Source: Geminicoccus sp036263595
GTDB taxonomy: Bacteria; Pseudomonadota; Alphaproteobacteria; Geminicoccales; Geminicoccaceae
DNA length: 38,855 bases
Assembly: GCF_036263595.1 (NCBI RefSeq)
Contig: NZ_DATAGQ010000095.1
Coordinates: forward strand, 1 to 38,855
Direction: 5' to 3'
Below are positions 1-7,831 of the stretch, piece by piece. Made by a program: the position numbers and the translations under genes. The stretch's first letter is position 1; each line of letters opens with the position of its first letter. The notes below the pieces were generated by a model, which searched no databases, was not told the DNA's origin, and saw only the letters and a program-made list of their open reading frames with translations.

Positions 1-453
1 AAGGACATGCGCCGCGCCGACATCAGCTGGGCGGGTGCGGCCGGCGGCATCGTGTCCACGCCACGCGACCTGCAGCGCTGGGTGCGCGGCCTGTTCGGCG
101 GACGCGTGCTGCCGTCCAAGCAGCTGAAGGAGATGATGGAGTTGGTTTCGTCCGAGACCGGCAAGCCGATCGCAACAACCTCGGCCAAGGAACCGCGCGG
201 CTTCGGCCTGGGACTGGCGGCGGTCTATGCGCCGGGCCTCGGGCACATCTGGTTCTACGAGGGGATCACGCTCGGCTACCGCGCCGTCTACTTCTACTTC
301 CCCAAGGACGACCTCGTCGTCACCGCGTTCGCCAACAGCCAGGCACCCGAAGGCAAGGACGAGCTCCCTCCCCTTGCACTCAAGCTGTACGAGCTGGTCA
401 AGGACCGGGCAGCTCCCGATGATGGTCCCGAGGCGCCCGAGGAGTTCGACTGA
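1..453 (+). CDS. Serine hydrolase, beta-lactamase/esterase family, C-terminal part (cut by window edge)
   Basis: The reading frame is open from the first base, so the start and the catalytic Ser-x-x-Lys lie outside the window. The visible part has the family's late features: a G-G-I-V-S-T-P-x-D-L stretch, typical just after the active-site Tyr region, and a C-terminal beta-strand block ending in F-x-N-S. Proteins of this type (Pfam Beta-lactamase, PF00144) are usually exported esterases, D-aminopeptidases or penicillin-binding-like hydrolases; the substrate cannot be read here. The usual H/K-x-G element appears as Y-E-G, a possible deviation. A complete homologue of the same family follows at 765, so this looks like a tandem duplication. 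The gene ends in a long acidic tail and is followed by a strong inverted repeat. Confidence 0.8.
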   Translation, partial: KDMRRADISWAGAAGGIVSTPRDLQRWVRGLFGGRVLPSKQLKEMMELVSSETGKPIATTSAKEPRGFGLGLAAVYAPGLGHIWFYEGITLGYRAVYFYFPKDDLVVTAFANSQAPEGKDELPPLALKLYELVKDRAAPDDGPEAPEEFD

Positions 454-457
454 TCCC

Positions 458-491
458 AGTGGACCGGCTGGTGCCGATCAGCCGGTCCACT
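458..491 (+). terminator. Perfect 12-bp inverted repeat after the first hydrolase gene
   Basis: AGTGGACCGGCT at 458-469 and its exact reverse complement at 480-491 are separated by 10 bases. It begins 5 bases after the stop codon of the preceding gene. There is no run of T after the stem, so it may be a weak or factor-assisted terminator or an mRNA-stabilising hairpin. Confidence 0.55.
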
Positions 492-764
492 CGGAGCGGC
501 TACGCGCACCGCGCGGGAAGCCGCCGCTCTGGCGTCAGGATGCCGGCAGCATGCCTCAGGATCTGCATGTCGTCCTTGGCTTGAACATCGAGATTTCCTG
601 AAGTCCTGAGATCTGTTGAGCCAAGCTCGATCAAGCTTTGTCTTGCCACAGATTGTGATTCTTGATGGTTTCTGTTTTACCGTGAGCTGTTGATCAGCGC
701 CGCAATAGCGCCACCGTCGGTACGGCTTCGGGCTCGAACGCCAGCACCCGAAATGAGAGGAACG
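492..764. other. Non-coding spacer
   Basis: No convincing gene is seen between the hairpin and the second hydrolase. The stretch 600-690 is less GC-rich than its surroundings and probably holds the promoter of the downstream gene, but no clear -35/-10 pair could be assigned. Confidence 0.4.
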
Positions 765-1889
765 ATGTTCATGAATCGCGGATGGGCGGCGCTGGTCACG
801 GCCGGGCTGGTCTGGTGCTGGGGAAGTGCGGCCCATGCAGCCGATCGCTTTTCGCCCGAGAACATCCAGAAGCTGGACCGGATCATCGCCGAGGAGATGA
901 AGGCGGAGAACCTGCCGAGCGTGGTGGTGGGGGTCTGGGTGCCTGGCGAGGGCCGCTATGTCACCAGCATGGGCAAGGCGGACCTGCGCACCGGGCGGCG
1001 GCGCGAGCCGACCGAGCTGTTCAGGATCGCCAGCATCTCCAAGACCGTCATCGGCACCGCGATCCTGCAGCTCGTTGACGAGAACAAGCTCAGCAAGGGG
1101 GACAAGATCTCCAAGTGGTTTCCCGACTTCCCCAATGCCGGCAGGATCCGCGTCTACGACCTGCTACGCATGCGCAGCGGCCTCGCGGATTCTGTGGGTC
1201 AGGAGTTCATCGAGGAATACTACGAGAACCGCCTGATCGCCCTCACACCTGCCGACATGATCAAGCGGGGTGCCAAGCTTGAGGACGAGTTCCAGACGCC
1301 GAACGAAAAGACTGTCTACAACAACCTGAACTACGTCATGCTGGGCGTGATCCTGGAAAAGGTCACCGGCCGGCGGATCGACCGCCTGCTCGCCGACAAG
1401 ATCTTCCGGCCGCTCGGCATGAAGAACTCGTCCTACCCACAGCTGCCCTATCTTTATGGCCGCCTGCACGGCTATAGCCTGGATCCGAGGACCCACCGGC
1501 TGGTCGACACGACCCTGCTCAACCCGGCACCGACAGGCGGGGCGGGTGCCATCGTCTCGAACCTCACCGACCTGCACATCTGGGCCAAGGAACTGTGCGC
1601 CGGCCGCCTCCTGAAGCCGGCGACGCAGGAGGCCCGCCTGCGGACCCGCACGCTCGGCAAGAAAGGGGCCGGCATCGCCCGCTATGGCGAGGGCGTCATC
1701 AAGCTGGGTCCGTTCTGTGGCCACAACGGGACCATCTTCGGCTTCAGCTCCGAGATGTGGTACCTGCCGGCCTTGCAGGCGGTGATGGTCATCAACGTGA
1801 ACCGGCTGGACGAGAACGACGAAAGCAGATCCGGTCCTCTCTTCTACAAGCTGAGCAAGGCCTTGTTCCCCGACTACGTGCCCTGGTGA
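765..1889 (+). CDS. Exported serine hydrolase, beta-lactamase family (PF00144)
   Basis: A full-length hydrolase of about 374 residues. An N-terminal hydrophobic segment ending in A-H-A-A-D is a Sec signal peptide, so the enzyme acts outside the cytoplasm. The nucleophile motif is S-I-S-K, the second motif is Y-N-N (class C beta-lactamase Y-x-N position) and the third is G-H-N-G (H-x-G in place of K-T-G, as in many esterase or D-aminopeptidase relatives). The start at 765 is chosen because GAGAGG lies just upstream and the signal peptide begins there; 771 is an alternative, and the frame is open to 690. The substrate is unknown: esterase, peptidase or beta-lactam hydrolase are all possible, and a housekeeping esterase is more likely than resistance. 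It is a tandem neighbour of the partial hydrolase at 1-453. Confidence 0.88.
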   Translation: MFMNRGWAALVTAGLVWCWGSAAHAADRFSPENIQKLDRIIAEEMKAENLPSVVVGVWVPGEGRYVTSMGKADLRTGRRREPTELFRIASISKTVIGTAILQLVDENKLSKGDKISKWFPDFPNAGRIRVYDLLRMRSGLADSVGQEFIEEYYENRLIALTPADMIKRGAKLEDEFQTPNEKTVYNNLNYVMLGVILEKVTGRRIDRLLADKIFRPLGMKNSSYPQLPYLYGRLHGYSLDPRTHRLVDTTLLNPAPTGGAGAIVSNLTDLHIWAKELCAGRLLKPATQEARLRTRTLGKKGAGIARYGEGVIKLGPFCGHNGTIFGFSSEMWYLPALQAVMVINVNRLDENDESRSGPLFYKLSKALFPDYVPW

Positions 1890-2087
1890 GAACAGATGCC
1901 CGCTGAAAGCTGACGGGAGCTCACGTACCTCTCTCAGCCGACCGCGTAGGAAGGTCTCGGCAGGCGATGAGCTAGCTATAGCACCTCCGGCACTGGCTGC
2001 ATGTACAGCATCGTACAGACGCTGGCCGATGCCGATGCACTCTTGGTATCCTCGTGGTCCTTGGCCGGTTCCAGGCGGCCGTCAGTC

Positions 2088-2306
2088 ATGCCTGATCCCC
2101 ACCGTCGCATCCTGGTCGTCGAGGACGAGTACATCCTCGCCGACGACCTGCAGCACGAGTTGGAGAAGCTGGGCGTGCTGGTGATTGGGCCGGTGCCGAC
2201 CGTGACGATGGCCCTGCGCTTGCTGGACGCCACGTCAGTCCTCGACGCGCCATCCTGGACATCGACCTGCGCGGCGAGAAGAGCTTCCTCGTGGCCGACG
2301 CCCTAG
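2088..2306 (+). pseudogene. Response regulator receiver domain, frameshifted and truncated
   Basis: The protein from 2088 starts like a CheY-type receiver: R-R-I-L-V-V-E-D-E-Y with the acidic pair, then A-D-D-L-Q-H-E-L-E-K-L-G. The match is lost after L-L-D-A-T because of a frameshift near 2240. In the next frame A-I-L-D-I-D-L-R-G-E follows, containing the phospho-acceptor Asp of the family. The reading then runs into the TGT terminus of an IS481-type element at 2308, so the C-terminal half is missing. This is a two-hit dead gene: an indel plus an insertion or deletion at the element border. The original was probably a single-domain regulator of the kind found near sensor kinases in alphaproteobacteria. 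Confidence 0.75.
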
Positions 2307-2307
2307 C

Positions 2308-3044
2308 TGTAACGTCCCGGGGTGTCGTGGTGCATTGTCTCGTGAACGGGAGGACACACGATGGCACCGGGCCGTTATGGTTCAGCCAGAACGACGCCGC
2401 GCGGTCGAGCCGAACGCCAAGCGTGGCAAGAGACCACCCGCAGCCTCGCCGCACGCCACGCGATGAACCCCAAGGGCGTCGCCAGGTGGCGCCACCGGAC
2501 CCACGACCATCGTTCAGCGGATGGGACCGCCCCGGCCATATGTCCTTCCGCCCGATGACGTGCTGGGCTGCTTGCGGGAGACGATGCCTTTGCTCGCGCA
2601 GCGCCCTGCACCGATGCCTGGCGCGCTGCGGCATCTCCCGCCTGCCACAAGGCGAGGAGGAGGCTTCCCGGCGCAAGCGCTTTGCCCTGACCACAATCGG
2701 CTACGTCCACGTCTGCGAGCTGCGACTGGCCCAGGGCAAGCTCTTCATGTTCCTGGCGATCAGCCGTCAGCGGACGGCTGATCCGATCTTGGAGGGACCG
2801 GGCCAGCAGGCCCGGGAGGCGAACGGGCTTCGGCCACGTCGCCTTCCTGCGCGGGGTAGTCGAGGTCTTCCCTTACCGGATCCATACCGTCCTGACTGAC
2901 AACGGCATGGCCTTTGCCGGCCTACCAAAGAATCGTGGCCGCTACCCCGAGATCGAGGCTCTCTTCGGCGGCCACATCTTCGACCGCGTCTGCGACAAGC
3001 ACGGAATCACTCACAAGCTCACCAAGCCCTATCACCCCCTACCG
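2308..3044 (+). mobile_element. IS481-type insertion sequence remnant, left end preserved
   Basis: The element appears to begin with TGTAACGTCCCGGGG at 2308, a TGT terminus as is usual for IS481-type elements, 53 bases before the transposase start. No matching inverted terminus is seen on the right: recognisable transposase stops near 3044, where different DNA with two hairpins begins. The right end is therefore deleted or was replaced by the next element. Confidence 0.6.
2361..3044 (+). pseudogene. IS481-family transposase, multiple frameshifts
   Basis: Homology is read by changing frame several times. The N-terminal part has R-H-A-M-N-P-K-G-V-A-R-W-R (the helix-turn-helix of the family). 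It continues in another frame with Y-V-L-P-P-D-D and then S-A-L-H-R-C-L-A-R-C-G-I-S-R-L-P and Y-V-H-V-C-E-L-R-L. The late part has the second catalytic Asp block, T-V-L-T-D-N-G-M-A-F, and K-H-G-I-T-H-K-L-T-K-P-Y-H-P. The first catalytic Asp region is damaged (Cys where H-x-D-x is expected). The conserved end with the catalytic Glu is missing. At least three indels make it inactive. It cuts the response-regulator gene upstream. Confidence 0.8.
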
Positions 3045-3099
3045 GTTCTCTGAACCGGTCCTCGTCGAGGGACGGATCATCCGGCTGCTGCCGGATGAT
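3041..3099. repeat. Two hairpins at the junction of two transposon remnants
   Basis: ACCGGTT at 3041-3047 pairs with AACCGGT at 3053-3059. ATCATCCGGC at 3076-3085 pairs perfectly with GCCGGATGAT at 3090-3099 around a 4-base loop. They sit where the IS481 remnant stops and the next transposase remnant starts, so they may be terminal structure of the second element. Confidence 0.45.
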
Positions 3100-3109
3100 G
3101 GCTGTCCCA

Positions 3110-3645
3110 CACCTCCCGGTACGTCGCATGGCGTGCCCACCGTCACCGAGGACAACGCGGCTGGCTGAAGTGGGCACTGACACATCGGATCGAGCCGCAG
3201 ATGCTCTTGGCGCAGCGGGTCGGGCCTGGACCTGCCGGTGACGTCAGCGATCTTGTCCCGCTCGCCGCCAACGCAGCCGATGTCATGCCTTGCGACCAGT
3301 TGATCGCCGGCGCCGGCTACGACAGCGAGGCGAACCACCGCTTCTGCCGGGAAGAGCTGGAGATCGACAGCCTGATCTGTAGCCAAGAAGCGCCGCTCAG
3401 CCACCGTGGTCGCCAGCACGCCGTACCGGCAGGAAATGGTCAGGCGGCTGGGCAAGCCAGGCGACCTTTGCAGACCGTGCCGCCACCGCCAGCGCTGGAA
3501 CGCCCGGACGGTGATGTCCGTGGCCAGGCGTCGCTGCGGTGAATCACTCACGGCACGTCTGGAACCTACTCAACAGGCTCAAGCACTCCTCAGAGGCGTC
3601 GCCTCCAACGTCCAATGCCTTGGGATCCTAGGCCCTCCGTCGTGA
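3110..3645 (+). pseudogene. DDE transposase remnant (IS4/IS5 superfamily, DDE_Tnp_1-like)
   Basis: The readable segment starts around G-W-L-K-W-A-L and continues with D-Q-L-I-A-G-A-G-Y-D-S-E-A-N-H, the usual 'adxGYDsexnh' block around the second catalytic Asp. After a frameshift near 3400 the C-terminal block follows: T-P-Y-R-Q-E-M-V-R-R-L, Q-R-W-N-A-R-T-V-M-S-V, R-R-R-C-G-E-S-L-T-A-R and a final A-S-N-V-Q-C-L. The family expects a catalytic Glu in the 'QRWxxET' position; here Ala-Arg-Thr is read, so it is lost. The N-terminal third is not recognisable. This is a second, independent dead element joined to the IS481 remnant. From 3646 to 3797 nothing is seen. Confidence 0.65.
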
Positions 3646-3797
3646 GGCATTCGACGGAGCAAGGTAACCTTGCCGACCAGTTTAAGGTCCTTTGTTGATG
3701 GCTGCAGCCTCAGGACGCCGGGAAGATGAAGCGTGCATGGAGCGAGTGCTCCAGGCTCTTGCTGCCGATGTCATCGTCGAAGGGCGTCGTGCACCGC

Positions 3798-4577
3798 TCA
3801 CACGGTGGGCACGGTACCACCATCGATGACGTATTCGGTGCCGGTAATGGTCGCGGCCCGATCAGAGGCGAGGAAGGCGATCAGGTTGGCAACTTCCTCC
3901 GGCTTCGATGGCCGGCCAATCGGGATGCCGCCAAGCGCGTTCATGATGATCTGCTTGCCGCCCTCGTAGTCGGTGCCGGCCTCCTGTGCGAGCCGCTCGG
4001 CCAGCCGCACCGAGGCCTCGGTTTCAATCCACCCGGGCGAGACGCGCACCACGCGCACCCCCTTGGGCGAAACCTCCTTGGACAGGCTCTTGCTGTAGGT
4101 CGAGAGCGCGGCCTTCGCGGCGGCATAGGCGGTCGTCGCTTCCGGCAACGGCAGCTCGCGCTGAATGGAGGTGACATGGATGACGACGCCGCGGCCCTGC
4201 GCCACCATCATGGGCACGAGTTCGCGGTCGAGCCGGACGGCCGGCATCAGGTTGAGATCGAGTTCCTTGGTCCATTCCGCATCGCCAAGCGCCGCGAAAC
4301 CTCCTGCCGGGGCAGACGAGCCGCCGAGCATGTGAACGACGATATCGACCCCGCCCAGGCGCTCGCGCACCGCGGCGGCAAGCGTGGCACAGCCCGCTGG
4401 AGATGCGAGGTCGGCGGCGACGAACATTGCCTCGGGGAGCGCGTCCGGCCGGGATCGTGCTGCCGCCAAGACCCGCGCACCGAGTTCACAAAACAGGGCC
4501 ACGGTGGCGGCACCCGCGCCACGGGTGCCGGAGGTAATGAGGGCACGCTTTCCTTCCAAAGAGAGGAACGGCGTCAT
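3798..4577 (-). CDS. Short-chain dehydrogenase/reductase (SDR)
   Basis: A classical SDR of 259 residues. The cofactor loop T-S-G-T-R-G-A-G is at residues 15-22, the catalytic Ser in V-T-S-I at about 137, and Y151-x-x-x-K155. The C-terminus I-T-G-T-E-Y-V-I-D-G-G-T is typical of the family. The Asn-Asn-Ala-Gly element is replaced by H-M-L-G-G, as in several divergent SDRs. It would carry out NAD(P)-dependent oxidation or reduction of an alcohol or ketone; the substrate is unknown. The start ATG overlaps the stop of the upstream NTF2-like gene by four bases (ATGA), so the two are translated together and lie divergent from a LysR gene. SDR, NTF2-like protein and LysR triplets often form a self-contained detoxification or catabolic unit. 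Confidence 0.9.
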   Translation of the reverse strand: MTPFLSLEGKRALITSGTRGAGAATVALFCELGARVLAAARSRPDALPEAMFVAADLASPAGCATLAAAVRERLGGVDIVVHMLGGSSAPAGGFAALGDAEWTKELDLNLMPAVRLDRELVPMMVAQGRGVVIHVTSIQRELPLPEATTAYAAAKAALSTYSKSLSKEVSPKGVRVVRVSPGWIETEASVRLAERLAQEAGTDYEGGKQIIMNALGGIPIGRPSKPEEVANLIAFLASDRAATITGTEYVIDGGTVPTV

Positions 4578-4897
4578 CCCCCAATCTCCAGGCCCGTGAT
4601 CTGCCCACCTTTGAGCCGAAACATGAAGGTAAGCAGGGCCGGGCTGCCAGGGAACTGCCCGGTCACCCTGGCGCGGACCCTGGTAGCATCGTCCGTATCG
4701 CTTGCTTCAAGTGGCTCGATGAGGTGCTGATATTTGGCCTTCGCGTCGTGCCACCATGCATCAATGGCCTGCCGGCCGACATGAGACTGGCCCTCGTCGG
4801 TGACGGCGCCTTCAGGTGCAAAGGCGTGAACCAGAGCCTGTCTGTCATTGCTCTTGTCCGCGTCGAAATAGGCCTGAATCGGAAAGGGCAGGTTCAT
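4574..4897 (-). CDS. NTF2-like / SnoaL-type small protein
   Basis: A protein of 107 residues beginning M-N-L-P-F-P-I-Q-A-Y-F-D-A-D. The features are typical of the cone-fold NTF2-like superfamily: an N-terminal helix with A-Y-F-D-A-D, F-A-P-E-G-A-V-T-D-E-G, then G-R-Q-A-I-D-A-W-W. Members are small isomerases, hydrolases or ligand-binding proteins. The start at 4897 is strongly supported by AGGAGG a few bases upstream; the longer open frame to 5005 is not needed and would overlap the LysR start. It is the first gene of a two-gene operon with the SDR, with a 4-base overlap. A substrate-binding or accessory isomerase role alongside the SDR is inference. Confidence 0.85.
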   Translation of the reverse strand: MNLPFPIQAYFDADKSNDRQALVHAFAPEGAVTDEGQSHVGRQAIDAWWHDAKAKYQHLIEPLEASDTDDATRVRARVTGQFPGSPALLTFMFRLKGGQITGLEIGG

Positions 4898-5004
4898 CAC
4901 ACTCCTCCTGCTGCCTGAGGTTGCTTCTGTTCTCCCACGTAGGCGTAGACATCCGTTGCGATAAGCAGGATTGATCGTGATGCAGGATCTCGAAAAGCGG
5001 GACA
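4898..5004. promoter_or_regulatory. Divergent promoter region between SDR operon and LysR gene
   Basis: A stretch of 107 bases separates the two divergent starts. LysR regulators normally bind such a region and control both directions. A short dyad, ATCC at 4951-4954 and GGAT at 4968-4971, lies in the middle, but no convincing T-N11-A box was fixed. Confidence 0.4.
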
Positions 5005-5910
5005 ATGTACCGGCCTGGATTAAATGAACTCGATGCGATCATCGCCATTGCGCGCAGGGCCTCATTCCGCGCCGCGGCGCTCGATCTGGGCATGTCGACG
5101 ACGGCGTTGAGCAACGCTGTGGGGAAACTTGAGGCGAATCTTGGCGTCCGCCTGTTCAACCGAACGACACGCAGCGTATCGCCTACTGATGCTGGACGAA
5201 CATTCATTGCTCAGGTTGGTCCTGCCTTGCAGGATATTCATGGCGCCATGGAAGCAGCGCGGTCGCAGCAGGCAACGCCATCGGGAACGCTCCGCATCAA
5301 CGCCTTTGCCACGGCGGCGCGCGAGCTTCTCTCGCCGCTCGTGCTCGAGTTCCTCCGCCGTCACCCGCAAGTGCATCTCGATCTCGTCACGGAAGGTCGG
5401 CTGGTCGACATTGTGGCCGAGGGATTCGACCTTGGTGTTCGTGTGGCCGACCTCGTGCCAAGTGACATGATCGCGGTGTCGCTTGGGCGGCCACAGCGGT
5501 ATGCCGTCGTCGGCTCGCCATCCTACTTCGAGAAGCAGGACGCGCCGCATGTCCCGTCTGACCTGCTCAATCACCAGTGCATCCGCGTCCGCCTGCCGAA
5601 CGGCGCGCTGTTCCGTTGGCAGTTCGAAAAACGCGGGCACATGGCTCAGATCGACGTGAGCGGACCTATCACCTTGGATGAAGCTAGCCTCGCACGGACT
5701 GCTGTGCTGGAAGGTATAGGGCTGGGCTTCTTCATGGAACAGGACGTGCGAGCCGACATCGAGGCAGGACGCCTCGTTCGCGTACTGGAGGACTGGACGC
5801 CGCCGTTTGCTGGCCTCTGCCTCTACTATCCCGGACGGCGCAACCCTTCGGCTGCCCTTAAGGCCTTCATCGGCTTGGCCCGCGAGCTGAGCGCAAGGTC
5901 AGGATCATGA
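5005..5910 (+). CDS. LysR-family transcriptional regulator
   Basis: A protein of 301 residues, the normal family length. The N-terminal winged helix-turn-helix is clear: F-R-A-A-A-L-D-L-G-M-S-T-T-A-L-S-N-A-V-G then L-E-A-N-L-G-V-R-L-F-N-R-T-T-R. The co-inducer domain follows (G-T-L-R-I-N-A-F, then E-G-F-D-L-G-V-R). It belongs to the group of LysR proteins encoded next to SDR or oxidoreductase genes. It is divergent from the SDR operon with a 107-base gap, so it probably regulates that operon and itself. The ribosome site is weak (GCGGGAC). The inducer cannot be predicted. Confidence 0.93.
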   Translation: MYRPGLNELDAIIAIARRASFRAAALDLGMSTTALSNAVGKLEANLGVRLFNRTTRSVSPTDAGRTFIAQVGPALQDIHGAMEAARSQQATPSGTLRINAFATAARELLSPLVLEFLRRHPQVHLDLVTEGRLVDIVAEGFDLGVRVADLVPSDMIAVSLGRPQRYAVVGSPSYFEKQDAPHVPSDLLNHQCIRVRLPNGALFRWQFEKRGHMAQIDVSGPITLDEASLARTAVLEGIGLGFFMEQDVRADIEAGRLVRVLEDWTPPFAGLCLYYPGRRNPSAALKAFIGLARELSARSGS

Positions 5911-6183
5911 CCAGACTTGCGCAAGCCGGGTCCGTTGTCCCTGTCACTGACCAACCAGCCGCTGCCCTTCCGCCCAAAGGAAGATCACGAAGGATGATAG
6001 TTTGGATCTAACTCCCTCTTTCGCCTCAGAAACAGGAGGGCAAAATTGCGTAAGTCGCCGGCCGGTCCTGCCGGAAGCATCTTTGGCTCGATCCAGAGCA
6101 GGGCGCCACTGCCACCAGCCATGCTGGCTGCAATGGCGCTCCGGGGCCCTCCAGTACCGGAAGGCAAGAGCCTGCATTCCGCC

Positions 6184-6987
6184 TCAGCGGCTTTCCAGCG
6201 CCGTGCGTCCGGCATCCATGGCGGCACGGTCGATCACGTCGGCCACCGCTTTCGGCTTGGTCAGAAAGACGACGTGGCTGCCGGCCACCTCCTCGGTAAC
6301 CGCTCCGATGCGGCGCGCGGTGCTGCGCAAGAGCCTCGGATCGATTGCACTATCCTCCGTCGCCACCACAAACCAGCTGGGCTTGGTCCGCCACGCCGCC
6401 TGCGTGACCTTGGCGCTGAATGCGGACATGGCGATTGGAACCTGCGAGTCCCTAAGGAAGGCCGCATCGGCGTCGCTCGTGTCCGCAGCAAATCCCTTCT
6501 TGAACTTGGGCCCGTTGACGAAGCCGAACCCGTCCGACTGTTCCTCGATGATGAACTCCGGCGGTGGTGGAATCTCGGCGAACTGGTCACCAGTCGACTC
6601 CCCGGCATCGGGTGCCAGGGCAGCGACATAAACTAAGCCGGCCACCTTGGGATCGTTGCCCGCCTCGGTGATGACAGTCCCGCCATAGGAGTGACCGACC
6701 AGGATGGTCGGGCCGTCTTGACGGTTGAGAACGCGGCGCGTGGCGGCCACGTCATCGGCGAGAGAGGTAAGCGGGTTCTGGACGATGCTGACCCTGTAGC
6801 CTTTCGCGGTCAGCTCGTCGTACACGCCGCGCCAACCCGAGCCGTCGGCAAAGGCACCGTGCACCAGCACGACGTTCCGCACCGGCTGCGTTGATAGAGG
6901 ATGATCAGCGGGCTGCGCCTGTGCATTGCTGGCGATGCTCATCGCGGTAGCGGCGGCGGCCACCAAGCTACGGATCTTCGTGTTCAT
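6184..6987 (-). CDS. Exported alpha/beta hydrolase
   Basis: A protein of 267 residues with a Sec signal peptide (M-N-T-K-I-R-S then a hydrophobic Ala-rich core, cleavage after A-Q-A). The hydrolase fold is shown by V-L-V-H-G-A-F-A-D-G at about 40-49 (oxyanion region), the nucleophile elbow G-H-S-Y-G-G with Ser100, an Asp in A-T-E-D-S-A-I-D, and a late His in G-S-H-V-V-F. This matches the AB_hydrolase_6-type esterases often annotated only as alpha/beta hydrolase. The start at 6987 has AGGAGG eight bases upstream; an upstream extension of the frame is not plausible because it crosses the operator region. It is divergent from an OhrR-like regulator and probably controlled by it. Confidence 0.9.
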   Translation of the reverse strand: MNTKIRSLVAAAATAMSIASNAQAQPADHPLSTQPVRNVVLVHGAFADGSGWRGVYDELTAKGYRVSIVQNPLTSLADDVAATRRVLNRQDGPTILVGHSYGGTVITEAGNDPKVAGLVYVAALAPDAGESTGDQFAEIPPPPEFIIEEQSDGFGFVNGPKFKKGFAADTSDADAAFLRDSQVPIAMSAFSAKVTQAAWRTKPSWFVVATEDSAIDPRLLRSTARRIGAVTEEVAGSHVVFLTKPKAVADVIDRAAMDAGRTALESR

Positions 6988-7089
6988 AGGGGTTCCTCCT
7001 GAATGGAAGCCAAGCGGCCAGCGACGGCCGCACGTTGATGGCGTCACGGATGGCGTACGGACGGAGCATCTTTGGTATGCGATAATTCT

Positions 7090-7099
7090 TATCGCGATA
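7090..7099. promoter_or_regulatory. Palindromic operator, copy 1 (TATCGCGATA)
   Basis: A perfect 10-bp palindrome inside a longer conserved context, ATAATTCTTATCGCGATATA. It is the copy nearer the hydrolase gene. The surrounding AT-rich stretch stands out from the GC-rich background and probably contains the divergent promoters. Confidence 0.65.
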
Positions 7100-7143
7100 T
7101 ATAAATCTAACGGTGACTCGCTACGTGAGTCCAGCATAATTTT

Positions 7144-7153
7144 TATCGCGATA
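7144..7153. promoter_or_regulatory. Palindromic operator, copy 2 (TATCGCGATA)
   Basis: An identical palindrome exactly 54 bases downstream of copy 1 (about five helical turns), again in the context ATAATTTTTATCGCGATATT. It lies 45 bases in front of the regulator start codon. Two identical sites with matching flanks in a divergent gap fit a MarR-family dimer binding twice. Confidence 0.65.
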
Positions 7154-7198
7154 TTTATTATGGTGGAGAAAGGGCTATATGGCTGCAAGGAGCCAGCC

Positions 7199-7669
7199 AT
7201 GACCGACAGACCGAAGCACCCGCCGCACCTCGAGGACCAGCTCTGCTACGCCATCTACTCGGCAGGCATGGCCATCCAGCGGGCCTACAGGCCGCTGCTC
7301 GACTCGCTGAGGCTGACCTATCCCCAGTATCTCGTCCTCAACGTCCTATGGCGAGAGGACGGACAGACCGTCGGCAGTCTGGCCGAGCAGCTTGCCCTCG
7401 AAACCAGTACTCTCACACCCCTCCTGAAGCGCCTGGAGGCCGCCCAGCTGGTGCGGCGAACCCGAAATCCCCAGGATGAACGGCAGGTGATCGTAGCACT
7501 GACCGACCAGGGACGCGCCCTGGAGGACAGGGCTGGTTGCCTTGGCGAAGCCTTGCTTGAGGCGTCCGGTCAGTCCCCTGCGGACCTGGGAGATCTCAAT
7601 TTGAAGATCAGGCGAATGCGGGATGGGATCTACAGCCGCATCGGGCGCTGGAGCCTCGACCGTTCCTGA
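7199..7669 (+). CDS. MarR-family regulator, OhrR-like (redox Cys present)
   Basis: A protein of 156 residues. The N-terminus D-Q-L-C-Y-A-I-Y-S-A places a cysteine at residue 16, the same position as the peroxide-sensing Cys of OhrR proteins (known from the family). The winged-helix core L-T-Y-P-Q-Y-L-V-L-N-V-L-W, S-T-L-T-P-L-L-K-R-L and D-E-R-Q-V-I-V-A-L-T also fits OhrR. The start at 7199 follows AAGGAG at good spacing; a frame running further upstream crosses the operators and is rejected. OhrR normally represses the peroxidase gene ohr, but here the divergent target is a secreted alpha/beta hydrolase. Autoregulation through the two palindromes upstream is likely. Confidence 0.9.
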   Translation: MTDRPKHPPHLEDQLCYAIYSAGMAIQRAYRPLLDSLRLTYPQYLVLNVLWREDGQTVGSLAEQLALETSTLTPLLKRLEAAQLVRRTRNPQDERQVIVALTDQGRALEDRAGCLGEALLEASGQSPADLGDLNLKIRRMRDGIYSRIGRWSLDRS

Positions 7670-7831
7670 AATCCGGTGTCCGGGCCCATCGGGATGAGCG
7701 AGGCGGTACGCCTTCACGGCCACGGCCTGCCGCCTCACGTCAGTTTCATCTGAAACACGATCGGCCGAAGTTGAAGCGTCCGCGAAACCGCAGCCCGCCA
7801 CACCTCTGGAGCGACTTCCAGAGAATTGACG

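Noticed and set aside
3726..4730. 334-residue plus-strand open frame over the SDR gene
   Set aside because: Antisense of a well-supported SDR and NTF2-like operon; composition is His/Gly/Arg-rich without motifs.
6926..7198. N-terminal extension of the MarR-family gene
   Set aside because: The extension runs through both operator palindromes and the divergent promoter; ATG 7199 has a good ribosome site and matches the OhrR start.
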